A stretch of DNA of 64,000 nt from Selaginella moellendorffii (lineage: Eukaryota; Streptophyta; Lycopodiopsida; Selaginellales; Selaginellaceae). Numbering within the stretch: the stretch's first letter is position 1; the number at the start of each line of letters is the position of its first letter. This document shows, one piece after another, positions 13,372 to 25,869 of this stretch. Made by a program: the position numbers and the translations under genes. The notes below the pieces were generated by a model. That model was not told the origin of the DNA, searched no databases, and worked only from the letters and a program-made list of their open reading frames with translations. Location: contig NW_003314270.1 in NCBI RefSeq assembly GCF_000143415.4, forward strand, positions 2,635,668-2,699,667. The letters run 5' to 3'.

Positions 13372-14520
13372 ATATAGCGCATGTGGTTTTGACCCTTTAT
13401 CCTATGGTGATTTACCATAGGATAACCACGGAAGCGGAACCTAAACCTTCTATGTGCCATATGTCATATGCCACGTGTCCAAAGGACAGTGGTGTGGAAC
13501 TCGAGTTTCAAGGCCTTGGACCACTGAACGAAGGAATGGTGCCAAACTCCCAATCATGGAGCAAAGAAGCAATAGCACTGGAGCACAGGATGACTCTTGA
13601 GCATATAGCCCAAGGAGCGAAGGGACAGGAGCATGGAGTGACTTGGAATAGTCTTGGAATATCTAACATCCTAATGCTAGGACTAACACGCAAAACAGAG
13701 CCAAACGGAGTCTAGCACTATTTCAACATACTGGTGGCCTAGCACAAGGATATGGATATTCCACCAGCTAGCATGGTCTGGAACTTGGGCTTAGACCCAA
13801 GCCGGACGTAGAACAAGGACAGACATGCAAGCAGAAGTTAAATTATGCATCAGGTTGGTCAGCCATGCCCGAACTACCCACTATCCCTACTATATATTTG
13901 GAACCCCCCACCCTTGAGGAACATATGCTTTGGGCTCTTATCCCAAGCCTCCCTTAGTATCAAGAGTTAGTCTTTGGGACAAGCTCAAAACTTACTAAAT
14001 ATGGAATGTCTTTAGATTGCGAATTTGGACACAGGATAAACATCATTGTGTTCAAAACAATCTCTACACTCCGTAGATATGCCAAATGAGTAAATCTAGA
14101 CACTTTCTATAAATAGCATTTGGGATCAAATTGAGACTAACACAAAGGGCATGATAGCGAGGGTGTTTAGCAGACATGGTAAGCTATCATCCAACAATAT
14201 TGAGGGACTAGTCTCAATATGCGAGGGTTTTTGTCAAGTCAGTGCAACATAAAGCAAATGAGAACTAAAAGCCAGGCTGAGTATGCTTAGCTAAAAACAC
14301 ATAGGAGTTCTTACTTTATGTCCATCTGGCTAAATACAAGTCCTATGCCCAGTAAATTAACACTTGAACAAGAGGGGCTAATAAAGGGAACTAGCAATAC
14401 TGACCTCCTACTATCGTGGTAGTAAGGAAAGAGTGTTTGTAAGGATTGGCTAACAGGTAACTTTTGATACCTGAAGTCACATTTGCGACAAATGACAACT
14501 TTGTTTCAGCAAAGTTTGTT
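13372..14520 (+). repeat. High-copy dispersed repeat
   Basis: A repeat also found inverted at about 37780-38330, in part at 6180-6260, and in A+T-shifted form at about 32900-33700 and 38450-40400. Shared landmarks are a GTGGCCTAGCACAAGGATATGG-like segment, AATATTGAGGGACTAGTCTC and CTTTCTATAAATAGCATTT. It includes the hairpin at 13398-13424. The open frame at 13272-13715 carries no recognisable domain and I do not regard it as a gene. Confidence 0.65.
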
Positions 14521-14539
14521 GTAGAGCATGGCCTAGTCA

Positions 14540-17315
14540 CATGTGGAGTTCCTCCATACACGATGGAAGGCGCAACTACCTCTACTTAGCATTTCGATGT
14601 TTGTGTAGAGGGGCTGGAAGTGTTGGTTGGCAAAACCATACTTGTGGAGACTTTTTATTTCACAGATATCCATCGTGTGGATTTCATTCTTGGGATGCCA
14701 TGGTCGGTGAAGGTGAACCCGAAGATAAAGTGGAGTATTAAATGTGTCTCACTAGAGTACAGTGGTTAAAAATGTGTGGTTTGGAGAGGGAGTTCAACCT
14801 CCAATTCTTATGCTTTCTGCTACATCTTTGAAGTGAGTTTGTCGTAATGGAAAAACACTTTCAAGTTACTTGTTGTTTACTTGTGACTTGGGGGACCAAG
14901 GCACTTGTGGCGGAGAAGTAGTAGTACGGGATGTACTTAATGAGTTTTCTGATGTTTTTCCATCTGAACTTTCTCATGGGTTGCCTCCATTACGAGGTGT
15001 GAAGCATAGGATTACGTTGGAGCTGAGGACATGGCCAATTTACCAAAGTCCATTTCGGTTAAGTTATGCAGAAGAGCAAGAAGTTTAATGACAAGTCAAG
15101 GAGTTACTTGAGTTTGGATTTATTCAGCCAAGTAAGTTTCTGTTTGGTGCTCCAGTCTTGCTTATGAAGAAGAAGGACGGTTCAATGCGGATATGTATTG
15201 ACTACTGTGCCTTGAACAAAAAGAAGGTGAAAGATAAGATGTTGATGCCACGTGTGGATGATATCTTAGACAAGCTTGGTGAAGCACGAGTGTTTACCAA
15301 GATTAATATGAGGAGTGGATATCATCAAATTGCAATCTATCTTCAAGACAGCATTCAACACAAGCTTCAAGCATTTTGAGTTTACAGTTATGCCGTTTGG
15401 TTTGTTGAATACACCAGCCACATTTACTCGGTTGATGATTGAGGTATTTGGGCGTTATCTTCATGAGTTTGTGGAGATTTTCTTGGACGATATTCTTGTT
15501 TTCAACAAGAATATGGAGGAGCATAAGGTGCATTTGTGCAAGGTTCTTTTGTTACTTCGTGACAGCAAATTTTATGTGAAGAAGAGCAAATATAAGTTTA
15601 TAAAATTAGAGGTAAAATATCAAAGCCATATTGTGACATCTAAGGGTGTCAAGACGAATCCAAGGAAGGTAGTTGTGGTGGAGAATTAACCTACACCAAC
15701 TACAGTGGCCGAGTTATGCAGTTTCCTTGGAATGGGTAGTTACATAAGTTTGTGGAGGTGGCTATTCCTTTGACATGGTTGTTACGCAAAAATGTGCCTT
15801 TCGAGTGGAAGAAGCCACAAAAGGAGAGTTTTGTAGCATTGAAATGGTTGTTGAGCGAGGTTCTAGTGCTTTGTATTGCTATGTGGTGGCAAATGCCTTA
15901 TCTCATATTCATCATGTGATGGCGTTACAAACACGGTTTGATCATCATTTGAATAAAATGGTCAATGAGTTTAGGCAGTTGGTTGAGCGTGCTCAAGCTC
16001 AGGATGCTAAGGTGGCCTCTTTGCAAAATTAAATGGAAGCCCCTTTCTCATTAGTGAATGGGATTCTCTACTACAATGGCCGTGTCTATTTGCCATGAGT
16101 GGATGCATTAATTACTCAAGTTTTATTCCACTATCATGATCGTTTAGAGGCCAGTCATTTTGGGGGGAAGAAGACGTATGAGTTGATTAAGCACAATTTT
16201 TATTAGAAGAATATGAAGGTTGATATCCTCGAGTATTGTAAATCATGCGAGCTCTGTCAATGAGTTAAGGAGAAGCCAAGGGGACTTTTGCAACCTTTAC
16301 CTATTCCTCAAAGCCATTGGTGTAATATCTCTATGGACTTCATCACTTATTTGCTACGAACACAGAGGCAAAAGGAGCAAGTATGGGTCATAGTGGTTGA
16401 TGAAGTATGTACGGTTGTTGGCTCTTTGAAAGACTGTCACTACCTCAAACTTGGCTACAGTCTACTTGGAGAAGGTTTTTCCTGATTTTGGTTTACCGGA
16501 GGACATCATTAGTAATTGAGATTCAAAGTTCACAAGTGAATTTTAGAAGAGCTTTGCAAAGGCTATGCAAGTTACTTTGAAACCCTTGAGTGGCAATCAT
16601 TTTCAGATGGATAGTGTGTGAATCAGGTGGTGGAGGATATGCTACGTTGTAGCATTGGTCAAAGGCAAGGATAGTGGGATTTATATCTTCTGTTGGTGCA
16701 ATTTGCTTACAATAATAGTCAACACAGTGGAACCAAACTAAGTCCTTACATTGCCATATTTGGAAGGCATCCCCAAACAGCGGTGGAGTTGGGATTGCAT
16801 TTAAGTAAGAACATTTAAAATAAGCTTGATTCAAAGGTAACTAATCTGGCCATAGAACTTGATGAGATTCTAGTGGTGTGCAAACAGAATTTGCATGTAA
16901 CTTAGGATAGAGTGGAGAAGTTTGCTAATGAGCATTACCAATTCCAAGAATATAAGATGGGTGATCTCATCTTTGTGCGAGTGATCTTTGCGTCAAATGA
17001 GTGGCGAAACACTTTGGTGCCTTTATGGATAGGGAAGAGTGATAAACTTTTGCATCGATATGCTGGTTCATATGAAGTGCTAGAGCACATTGGTAAAGCA
17101 GCTTATCAGGTATGGCTGTTAGCTAGGGTGAAAATTCATCCGGTATTTTATGTCAGCTAGTTGAAAGGTGTATTATCTTAGAGTGACGGGCTCAATGCCT
17201 CCTTAATGTATATGGCTATGGAAGATGAACTAGGAGCTTGAGCAGGGTTCCCTAGAAAGGGTGATCACCGGTACGGCTCGTCTTTGGGACAAAGACTTTG
17301 TTGGGGGGGAAGAAT
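14540..17315 (+). mobile_element. Ty3/Gypsy retrotransposon relic (pol)
   Basis: Broken frames give, in order, the end of an aspartic protease (ILGMPW near 14690), then the reverse-transcriptase entry block around 14940-15090. The fingers and palm follow at 15150-15690, including GAPVLLMKKKDGSMRICIDY, FTVMPFGLLNTPATF and FLDDILVF, which keeps the catalytic DD. A short RNase H remnant precedes integrase: a zinc-finger-like stretch near 16120-16270 (CKSCELCQ) and core pieces at 16290-16800. The C-terminal tail ends near 17160 (VWLLARVKIHPVFYVS). At least eight stops or frameshifts are present. Gag and the 5' LTR are missing. Confidence 0.9.
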
Positions 17316-17640
17316 TGTTAGGCACCAGCTTTGACCACGTAATCAATGTTGGTCAAAGGGAGGCTCAAGGGTATATTAAGGCATATTAGGATAAGGGACT
17401 TAACCTACCTTAGGGCTCACAGTGGAGTGGCAGTGTAGAGGAGCTTTAGAGGTAGCTTGGGGGTGGTTAGGTGGTAAGGAACCTTAAGAGGAGGTGTAAT
17501 GTAGTCTAGGAAGACTAGATCTTTGTCTTTCTGCACCAAATCATAACAACTAAAGTGGAGAGTTATGCCCTCTTGAGATGCTACTCCTCAAGGAAAACCC
17601 ACTCTTGGGACCTTCTGATGCCAATATCAAGTGGTGATAT
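17301..17640 (+). mobile_element. Polypurine tract and 3' LTR start of the Gypsy relic
   Basis: A purine run (GGGGGGGAAGAA, 17303-17314) is followed at 17316 by TGTTAGGCACC, a typical LTR start. The LTR end was not fixed because no 5' LTR copy is present for comparison; 17640 is only the point where similarity to LTR-like sequence fades. Confidence 0.5.
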
Positions 17641-17649
17641 ACTTAACCA

Positions 17650-18287
17650 TCAATAAAAGTCAAACTAAAGAATAGCTCTAATACCAAATTATAGGTAATT
17701 AATTTTTCCATTCTACTTTAGCCATTTAACCACACCTTTGACCACTTAGAGGAATCTCACTCATGAATTCCATATATTTTATTTCTAACTTGGGGACATG
17801 CTAATCCCATGAATGGTATTTATGCCATTCAACCTTTGCACTTGGTCTAAGTGCTTTACGTGTTTAATCCCATGACTGACATGCAAAGGTACCACTAACA
17901 TATCAACCTATTACTCTAAAGCCATGCCCATTCACCTTTGTCACATCCATAGTTCAAAACCACCTATATCACAATTTCGTCTCTCAAAGACTAAGCTATC
18001 TGTCCATAAGTGGTCATCCCTTGACCACACCTTAACACCTTCAAATTGCCCAAAGACATGGGAAACACTCTTCTTTAATGTCCCTTCTTTCATTCCTATT
18101 AAGTCCTTTTTTATTCATGGCCATACTCACATATTGCCACTAGGTCAAGGCCCAGAAGCTTGACCACTAAGTCCTACTGGGGACTTCCTCACCATGTGAC
18201 TATATCCTTAGTCACTATACCAAAAGATTACTTTTCTTCCTTTATATAGTCTGAGACTTTGAACATTTCCAAATACCATAGTCCTAC
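17650..18287. other. Non-coding repeat-like DNA
   Basis: No domain is recognisable here and stops occur in all frames. The open frame at 17924-18163 lacks any family resemblance. Confidence 0.4.
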
Positions 18288-18292
18288 ATGAG

Positions 18293-18454
18293 TGTAGCCC
18301 ACCTTATCTCTCTCCTCTTAAGCCAACTGGAAAAGGGGCAATTGTTTGATGAGAGAGCCTTTAGTGGCTATTTTATCCCTATTTATCCCCCAAGGTTCCA
18401 AGGATCCACGGTGACAATATATCTAAATCTCATCCCATGATCACATGTGTTACA
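18293..18454 (-). repeat. 3' LTR of the TRIM
   Basis: 162-bp LTR, closely similar to the copy at 18804-18965. On the minus strand it starts TGTAACACATGTGATCA and ends GGTGGGCTACA. Confidence 0.9.
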
Positions 18455-18803
18455 CTCACCCCCCTTCAGAGATGTCAATGTCCTCATTGACTATTGACTA
18501 ACAACCCTTACTAAGCCAAGGGGAATCAACACCTCCATTTCCGCATTGAACCTACCAATCCTTTTATTGTGTAGACTAGTTATTCCATGTGAGGCAACTA
18601 GTCATCCACCCGTACCACAGTCCCATGGTGGATACCTTCGTCCGTGGATACTCCACACAAGAGGAAGGACGTACGCATGGATGCCCAATACATACGATTT
18701 TCAAATTTAAGGGTAGGAATATACCTTGCTCAAGGGTATATTATATTTTAGGTAGCAATTAATCAATGGGAATCGAACTCGTGCCATTTTCTCTGATACC
18801 AAC

Positions 18804-18965
18804 TGTAGCATACCTTATCTCTCTCCCCTTAAGCCAACTGAAAAAAGGGTAATTGCTTGATGAGAGAGCCCTTAGTGGCTATTTTATCCCCATTTATCCC
18901 CCAAGGTTCCAAGGATCCACGGTGATAGTATATCCAAATCTCATTCTGTGATCACATGCGCTACA
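18804..18965 (-). repeat. 5' LTR of the TRIM
   Basis: 162-bp LTR preceding the primer-binding site on the minus strand. It starts TGTAGCGCATGTGATCA there and ends GGTATGCTACA. Confidence 0.9.
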
Positions 18966-19339
18966 ATGAGCCTCATAGGTACTCTCCCCACCTTCCGCCC
19001 TAAGGTGCCCTAGCCATGTGGCTAGAGCAAGGTTCTGATGAGCTATACTAGGTATCCAAGTAGGTAGTGCCATCTACATTTGGATTGGGAATATCGACCA
19101 TTCGATCTCTTAGGGGAGATAAAGTCAGCTTCTAAACACTTCACCAAGTTACCCTGCTTGTCTATCTGTATTCACTCTAGTCTTGGACTCTTCAATGGAT
19201 ATATCATCACCCAACATGTGAATATAACCTTCTTTGTTCACACTAGCCCTTCTTAGTCAAATTAGTTCCACTAGAGTCCTCCCCCTATTATACTTTTGGA
19301 GCTCACCAAACCCCCTAGGGTTTGGAAGATGATCGCTTT

Positions 19340-19720
19340 GGGTTTTTACCCTTAGACTCGGACTCAGTCTCAGTCTCGGACTTAGACTTAGTCTCGGTCT
19401 CAATCTTGGTCTCGATCTTGGTCTTGGTCTTGGTCTCTTTCTTGGCCTTGACCTTGGACTCCATCTTAGGTCTATCTCAGACTTCATCTCGTGTCCATCT
19501 TGGACTTCATCTCGGGTATATCTCGGACTCCATCTTAGGTCCATTTCGGACTCAACCTCAAACTCCATCTCGAGTCCATCTCAAGTCCATCTCAAACTCC
19601 ATCTCAAATTCCTTCTTGAGTCCATCTTGGGTCTATATCGGACTCTATTTTAGACTCCAACTTGTATTCCTTCTCAAACTCAATCTTGAACTCTTTCTCG
19701 AACTCCTTTTTAGACTTGTT
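19340..19720 (-). repeat. Tandem array of GAGTCC-type hexamers, copy 3
   Basis: About 380 bp of degenerate CTCGGACT/CTTGGTCT units, in the same orientation as copy 2. The flank GGGTTTTTACCC-AGACTCGG has counterparts beside the other two arrays, so array and flank travel together. The long open frames across it (19322-19831 plus, 19257-19568 minus) result from the repeat. Confidence 0.8.
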
Positions 19721-19939
19721 CTTGACACTTTCATATGTCTCCTTCTTGTGTCCCTTTTTAAAGACTCATTTACCAGTTGTTTCATGCTCATTCATCGAGA
19801 ACTTTATCCGGAGCTCCACTCCCACTCTTGACTTTCCAAGTTGGAGCATTTGGTCCAAATATGTTACGCTTGTTAGACTTTTACTTTAACCACTACTATG
19901 TGGGATCCTTTCTGCTCCACTTTGGGGTTTAGGGATTTA

Positions 19940-21108
19940 TGTCTCATAACCCGCTCATAGTCTATAGACCAAATGAAAGATGGCGTTGATGACTTTAGTA
20001 ACGTTTGCAACGGTGCAATGTAATCAGAAAGATAATCAACAAAACGATTGAGATGTTGCACCTTGCCCAGGAAGCATTACATATCATTCACACACTTTAG
20101 AGTAAGGAACTTTAGAATAGCCACAAGTTTGTCATAATCAATTTGCAAACCCTCACAAGAAATATGGTACCCAAGATAAGTCGTGTTTTTGAACTCAAAT
20201 ACACACTTCAGCCACTTCAACTTTAAGTCAACATCCCATAATCAATCTAACACATTACAAACATCATAGGCGTATTCTTTCCACATCCCCTTTGAGTGGA
20301 TCACTAAATGCCAAATTAGAACGCCAAATTGCATCACGAACTCAAACAACCCTTGACAAAAATGATGCAATTGTTGAAAGGCATCATCACAATCATCGGC
20401 ATGTCTATATGCCCATTTAAAAACGTCTAGGAGAAGGCTCCAATCCTTATGAGTGGCTGCACTTAAATTATTGTACTATTGCAACATTGTCCCTTGGAGA
20501 CACATAGGAAATTCACACAAATGCTAAATATCATCTTAAGAATGATATGTGGCAATCACTATGAAGTGATCGAACTAATAGTACATATCATCCCCATAAT
20601 TCCCACAAAAGAACTCTGGCTGGACTCAAGGATTGGTAGCAAGAGTAGGAAGAGCTATACTACACACCGTGAATGCTGCCATCAACTAAGTTTGATTGTT
20701 TAACTGCAACCACATAACATCGAGCAATTGCACCAATTGTTGCTTTTGAATCAAAGGAGGAGGAGGCTGCTACTTTGCCATAAAAATAAATGAAAAGGAA
20801 AAAAAAAACAAAAAAGAAGAAATTGAAAAATCTATAAAGAAAAGTAGATCTAGACAATGCAAAAACTAGATCTATAGTAGAATCCCAAATCTAACACTTT
20901 TCAAGAACAATCAAAACTACCCCTTAACTCCACCAATGTGAGTGCATAGAATATGAAAATGGGATGTAGAAAATATACATATCAATTAGCCCAAAAACCT
21001 TAATTTATATATAAGAGTGGTTTAAATTGAAACCAATCCAATGGCTACCAAAATCCCACTATGCTAATATTAGTATATAATATCACAACTGTACATTTGG
21101 ACATCACA
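19940..21108 (-). mobile_element. Truncated Gypsy copy, inverted partner
   Basis: Minus-strand copy of the same family as 21133-25626. Its 5' LTR is 20937-21108 (172 bp, TGTG...CACA). Gag sequence follows at about 20470-20760, matching the antisense of 21540-21900, and then the sequence jumps to reverse-transcriptase and RNase H-border pieces at about 19940-20400 (minus-strand NRFVDYLSDYIAPLQTLLKS). Most of pol is deleted. Confidence 0.8.
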
Positions 21109-21132
21109 AATTCATATATATATATATGAATC
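21109..21132. repeat. Palindromic A+T junction between head-to-head LTRs
   Basis: 24 bp separate two oppositely oriented 5' LTRs. The central 20 bases (21111-21130) are a perfect palindrome, TTCATATATATATATATGAA. Confidence 0.85.
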
Positions 21133-21309
21133 TGTGAGGGCCAAGTGTACAGCTACGATATCGTATATTAATATTAGCGGTAATAAGATTTTGATAGCCA
21201 TCGAATTGGTTTCAATCCGAACCACTCGCTCCTGTATATAAACTAGGGTTTTTGGGTTAATTAATATGCACATTTTCTGTATTCCCTTTCCATATTCCAA
21301 GCACTCACA
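21133..21309 (+). repeat. 5' LTR of the Gypsy element
   Basis: 177 bp from TGTGAGGGC to CACTCACA. A TATATAAACTAGGGTTT segment near 21233-21250 is a plausible TATA/promoter region and is kept in the 3' LTR. TTGGTGGAAGTG directly follows as a candidate primer-binding site of a tRNA other than initiator Met. Confidence 0.85.
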
Positions 21310-24300
21310 TTGGTGGAAGTGAGGGGCACCTTTGATTGTCCCTAAAGAGGATTTGGGATTTTGGTTTAAATCTAGCTTTTGCATCATTTAGATCTAGTTT
21401 TTTTCATTTCCTTTCTTTTGTTCTTTCCTTTTAGAGTTTTGGTTTAAATCTAGCTTTTTGCGTTGTCTAGATCTACCATTTCCTTCTAACTTTTTATCAT
21501 TTCTCTTCTTTTGCTCTTTCTTTTTCGTTCATCTTCATGGCAGATTAGCAATCTCCTCCTTTGACTCTGGAGCAGCAGTTGGTACAATTGCTTGATGCAA
21601 TGTGCTTGCAATTGAACAACCAAACTCAGTTGATGGTGGCATTCATGGCACGTGGTACAACTCCTCTTGGTTTTGGTGCTAATCCTCACGTTCGGCCGGA
21701 GTTTTTTTGTGGGAATCCTGGGGATGATATGTACCATTAGTTTGATCACTTCATAATGATTGCCACATATCATTCTTGGGATAATGCTTGACATTTGCAT
21801 GAGTTTCCCACATGTCTCCAAGGGACGGCATTGCAGTGGTACAATGGTTTGAGCGCAGCCACTTGTGGGGATTGGAGTGTTCTCCCGGACATCTTCAAAT
21901 GCGCATTTGGACATGCCAACAATTGTGATGATGTTTTTTAACAATTGCATCGTCTTTGCCAAGGGCCATCTGAGTCGGTGATGCAATTTGGTGTTCGTTT
22001 CCGAAGTCTTTCGCTTTGTGCGGAGCCAAATATGTTGGAGCAAATCAAGCTAGGAATGTTATGGCCAGCATTTCGTCAAGATCTTGTCGGACTTGTGCAT
22101 GCACTTGCTCCCACCACCCTTGACAATGCTCTTCACTTGGCACAACGTTATAAGATGTCACCTCTTCCACTTCTCGCTGTATGTCCTTCCACTCCACTTC
22201 CTATAAGTGATGGTCCTATTTCAATGGAGGTTGATGTTGTTGCTACTCAGTCCAAGGACAAGCGCAAGGACGTGGTCGTGGGCATGATGTTCACTGTTGG
22301 GTGTGTGATGAAGTTGGTCATACTTATCGGCGTTGTCAGCGTTTTTCGGATTGGCGACCTCCATTTCCTGGGTGGAGACCTTGGCGTCAGCAACATCCCA
22401 TTGGTGCTGCTGCAGTGGAAGGTCTGGACATCAAGATGCATCCAAGAAACAAGGAGTCGCGTGAGTAACAGAGGGACCTTGTGTGAATAAGTCAGCGACC
22501 TCTCTATCTTTCTTTCAGGAGTATCATCAAGGGGTTCACTCGGCACCGATTCATCCAGTGTTTACTTTCCAAGCTCTTTTTTATAACAAGAGGTCTCCTA
22601 TTATTCTCTTCGTGTTGGTTGATACAGGTTCGAGTTTATCTTTTATTGCTTGATTTGTTGCCACAGGTTGTCGTCTACACCTCTATCATGTGGTGGAACC
22701 AGTGTTCATTCTTTATGGCAACGGCTGTACACATACATGTGCACGGGATGAGGCGAACCTGGTTGTGCATGTGGGTGATCTCGAGCTTGAGTTGCAATCA
22801 TTGTGGGTGGTGCCAAATCAAGCTTTTAACCTCATTCTTGGTATGGATTGGTTGCAATGCAATCATGCCAAGTGTGACTTTGAGGCTTTTCCCCCTTGTC
22901 TCATACTTCCTTATGTTTCATTCATTCCTCTCACTTTTGTACCTTTTCATCCCTCGACTTTTATTGGCAAGTACCGATGGCCGAAAAAGATATTCCTAAA
23001 ATTGCTTTTCGTACACCATTTGGTTTGTACAAGTTCTTAGTGATGCCGTTTGGTTTGAACAATGTTTTAGCAACTTTCCAGCGGATGATGGACAAGGTTA
23101 TTTGCGATATGCCGGAGGTGACTACTAACTTCATTGATGATGTCTTGATCCACTCGGAGGGGACATGGGAGGAACATGTTCGTGATGTTTGTAAAGTGTT
23201 GAATTGGCTACACGACATTAGTTTAAAGCTGAAGCTGTCAAAGTGCGTGTTTGGGTTCAAGGACATAATATATCTTGGGTACTGTATTTCTCATGAGGGT
23301 TTGCAAGTTGATCCTAACAAAATTGTGGCTGTTCTAAAGTTCCCTACTCTGAAATGTGTGAATGATGTGCAGCGCTTCTTGGGTAAGGTGCAATATCTTA
23401 GTCGTTTTGTGGATAATCTTTCCGATCGCACTACACCATTGTGAGTGTTGTTGAAGTCATCAAAGTCATCTTTCATCTGGTCTTCGGATTGTGAGTGGGC
23501 GTTCATGGATCTCAAAGAGCTATTGATGACTCCTCCAGTTTTGGCATATCCTGACACTCGATCTTTTATTTTGCGTGTGGATGCTTCTGACTTTGGTCTT
23601 GGAGGTGTGCTGATGCAAGAGAGCTCAAGTGTGCCTAATCAGCACCATCCCATTGCATACATAAAGCCTACATTACAACCATAGGAGATGAACTACTCCA
23701 CGACAGAGAAGGAGTGTTTAGTAGTAGTCTGGGGTTTCGAGAAACTTCATGCATATCTATATGGTTCTCAGACGTTACTTGAAGGTGACCATGCTACTGT
23801 TACTTACTGGTTGGTCATACTGCTTGATGGGTTTTGAAGCTTCAAATATATGATTTTGATGTTGTTCATCACCCAGGGAGTTCTATGGCTAATGTTGATG
23901 CCCTGTCTCGAGCTCCTCTTCCTTCTCCACTCACTTCTCATGTTTCTGATGAGTCTATTGTTCTAGCATCTATGGATTTTCTAGACGAGGATTTTGTGCC
24001 ATCGGCGGTTGCTATCCTTGATATTCAGTGCCCACAAGGCGCAGAACAAGATCTATCTTCTCTTGATGAGGTTTGCAAGGCTCAAAAGATTGAGCCATGG
24101 ATTCAAAGGCTTTGAGATGGGTTTGAGAATCTTATATCACTTGCTGATGACTTACCTTTCCAATATTTACATTTTCAATATCGCCTTGAAAATGGCCTTC
24201 TTTATCTTGTGGGGATGAATCCTGATGATCATTTACAGCTGGTGGTGCCTTTTGTCTTTATTCCGTGGTTTCTCCATGCCTACCATGATTCTCTTATTCT

Positions 24301-25450
24301 AGGTGGGTATATGGGACACTGTCGTGTCACCAAGAAGCTGCACAGTTCTTTCTATTAGTTGGAGATGCGACATGATATTATCCAGTATGTGCGTAGCTGC
24401 GTTTGGTGCCAAGCTTGTAATACTCCCCCTTGGGCTGCGGAAAGATGGTTGGAGTCAATTGCGGTTTCCCGTCCGTTTGAGTTGGTGGCGTTTGATCTTA
24501 TGGGACCTTTTTCACAATCGATTGCTAGCAATGAGTATGTTATTATTGCTTCTGACTACTTGACTCGTTGGGTGAAAGTTGATGCTTTTGCTAATGCCTC
24601 TGCAACTATTGTTGGATACTTCCTCCTCAATTGAGTGGTGTTTTAACATTCTTGTCCAGAGCGGATTCTTTAGAATAATGGTCCCGCATTTATGGCTGAG
24701 GCATTTCATGTTTTGATGTCTCGGTTGGGGATACGCCACACTTTTCACGAGTGCTTATCATCCATAATCAGATGGTCTAGTGGAACGGCTCGTTCGGACA
24801 TTCAAAGGGATGATTGCGAAGTATATGAACTTTCAGCATTCAAATTGGGATGGTTATTTCTCGTCTCTTCGGTATGCATATGTCACAGGGGTGTAGAGTT
24901 TTGTTGGTGCTTCATTATATAAAGTCTTATATGGTCATGATCCAATATTAACAATAGAGCTGGGTTTACCTTTGAGATTGCCACGAGCTGCTGATGCTAG
25001 GTCATGGGATCAATATTTGACAAGCATTCTTCCACTTGTCTGAGTAGAGTCTGCCGAACACTTAGGCCGCATACAAGTGGGACAACAATAGCCCTACAAC
25101 TCCCATCATTGTCCATCTGCAGAGTACAAAGTGGATGATTTGGTGTTAATCCGTTTTCCCCATCTTACGGTACATTGTTTATCTAAGGGGCTTCTTGCGC
25201 AGTGGAAAGGACCATATCAAGTGTTGTGGCAAGTTGGACCACAAGTTTATGAGGTTCGACATGATATTCAGCAGGCTGATCCTCTAGAGATTGTGCATAT
25301 GCTATGGCTGAAACGCTTCATATAAAGGAATCAGGAGGAGTTAATACCACCTACAGATCTGTTGATGCCTCCTCCTTATGTTCCTCCAGATCCCAGCCCA
25401 TCTACAAGAGAACCTTGATGGTCTTCCATTATTCTAAGAGGAGTGGATGA

Positions 25451-25626
25451 TGTGAAGGCTAAGTGTATGGCTACGATGCCGTATACTAATATTAGCATAG
25501 TGGGATTTTGGTAACCGTTAGATTGGTTTCAATCCGGACCACTTGCTTATGTATATAAGCTAGGGTTTGTGGGCTAATTAATATGCACATTTTCTGTATT
25601 CCCTTTCCATATTCCAAGCACTCACA
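25451..25626 (+). repeat. 3' LTR of the Gypsy element
   Basis: 176 bp, clearly homologous to 21133-21309 but with many scattered, mostly transition-type differences, so the insertion is old. Preceded by the purine-rich stretch AAGAGGAGTGGATGA. Confidence 0.85.
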
Positions 25627-25869
25627 AATCCACATTTTCCAAAACTTTGTTTCTTAGTAATATCATATAGAAATTCGTTTTATATGGAAAACTCTAGAAA
25701 ATATGTAAATGCTATAAATATATGGTTTAAATAATGAGTTACTATTGACATGGCTTTCAAGAGCACAAGACACACTTGAGGCTTGTCTATGAAGTAGAAG
25801 CCATCAGCAGTAATATTTTTGTGTTTGCTTTGCAAAAACAAATGCCTTATATTGATAAGGAGCTTTGTT

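Larger units (their letters stand above)
18293..18965 (-). mobile_element. TRIM (terminal-repeat retrotransposon in miniature)
   Basis: This is a complete 673-bp non-coding LTR element in minus orientation. Two direct 162-bp repeats (18293-18454 and 18804-18965) have TGTA...TACA ends. The flanks are identical 5-bp target duplications, ATGAG at 18288-18292 and 18966-18970. On the minus strand, two bases after the 5' LTR, lies TGGTATCAGAG (18791-18801), complementary to the 3' end of initiator tRNA-Met and the usual plant primer-binding site. A polypurine tract GAAGGGGGGTGAG abuts the 3' LTR. The internal 349 bp have no open frame. The element must depend on enzymes supplied by another retrotransposon (family knowledge). 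Related pieces lie at 5134-5318 and 33733-33894. Confidence 0.92.
21133..25626 (+). mobile_element. Ty3/Gypsy retrotransposon with both LTRs, defective
   Basis: The LTRs are 21133-21309 and 25451-25626 (177 and 176 bp, TGTGA...CTCACA). Each is flanked by AATC, read as a likely target duplication. Order inside: gag (about 21570-22240) with a CCHC zinc knuckle CWVCDEVGHTYRRC near 22290-22335; aspartic protease with DTGSS near 22622 and LILGMDW near 22840; reverse transcriptase palm (VMPFGLNNVLATF near 23040, then NFIDDVLIHSEG) lacking its N-terminal third; RNase H (about 23440-23800); integrase zinc finger and core (about 24290-24920); C-terminal domain to 25325. A purine-rich tract precedes the 3' LTR. 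Many stops and shifts make it inactive. Confidence 0.92.

Noticed and set aside
13272..13715. Plus-strand frame of 147 codons
   Set aside because: It lies entirely in a dispersed repeat whose other copies are not open.
18293..18965. Hammerhead-type retrozyme
   Set aside because: The TRIM-like structure fits, but I found no CTGATGA core with a matching GAAA element in a plausible fold; the TTGATGAG in the LTR lacks partners.
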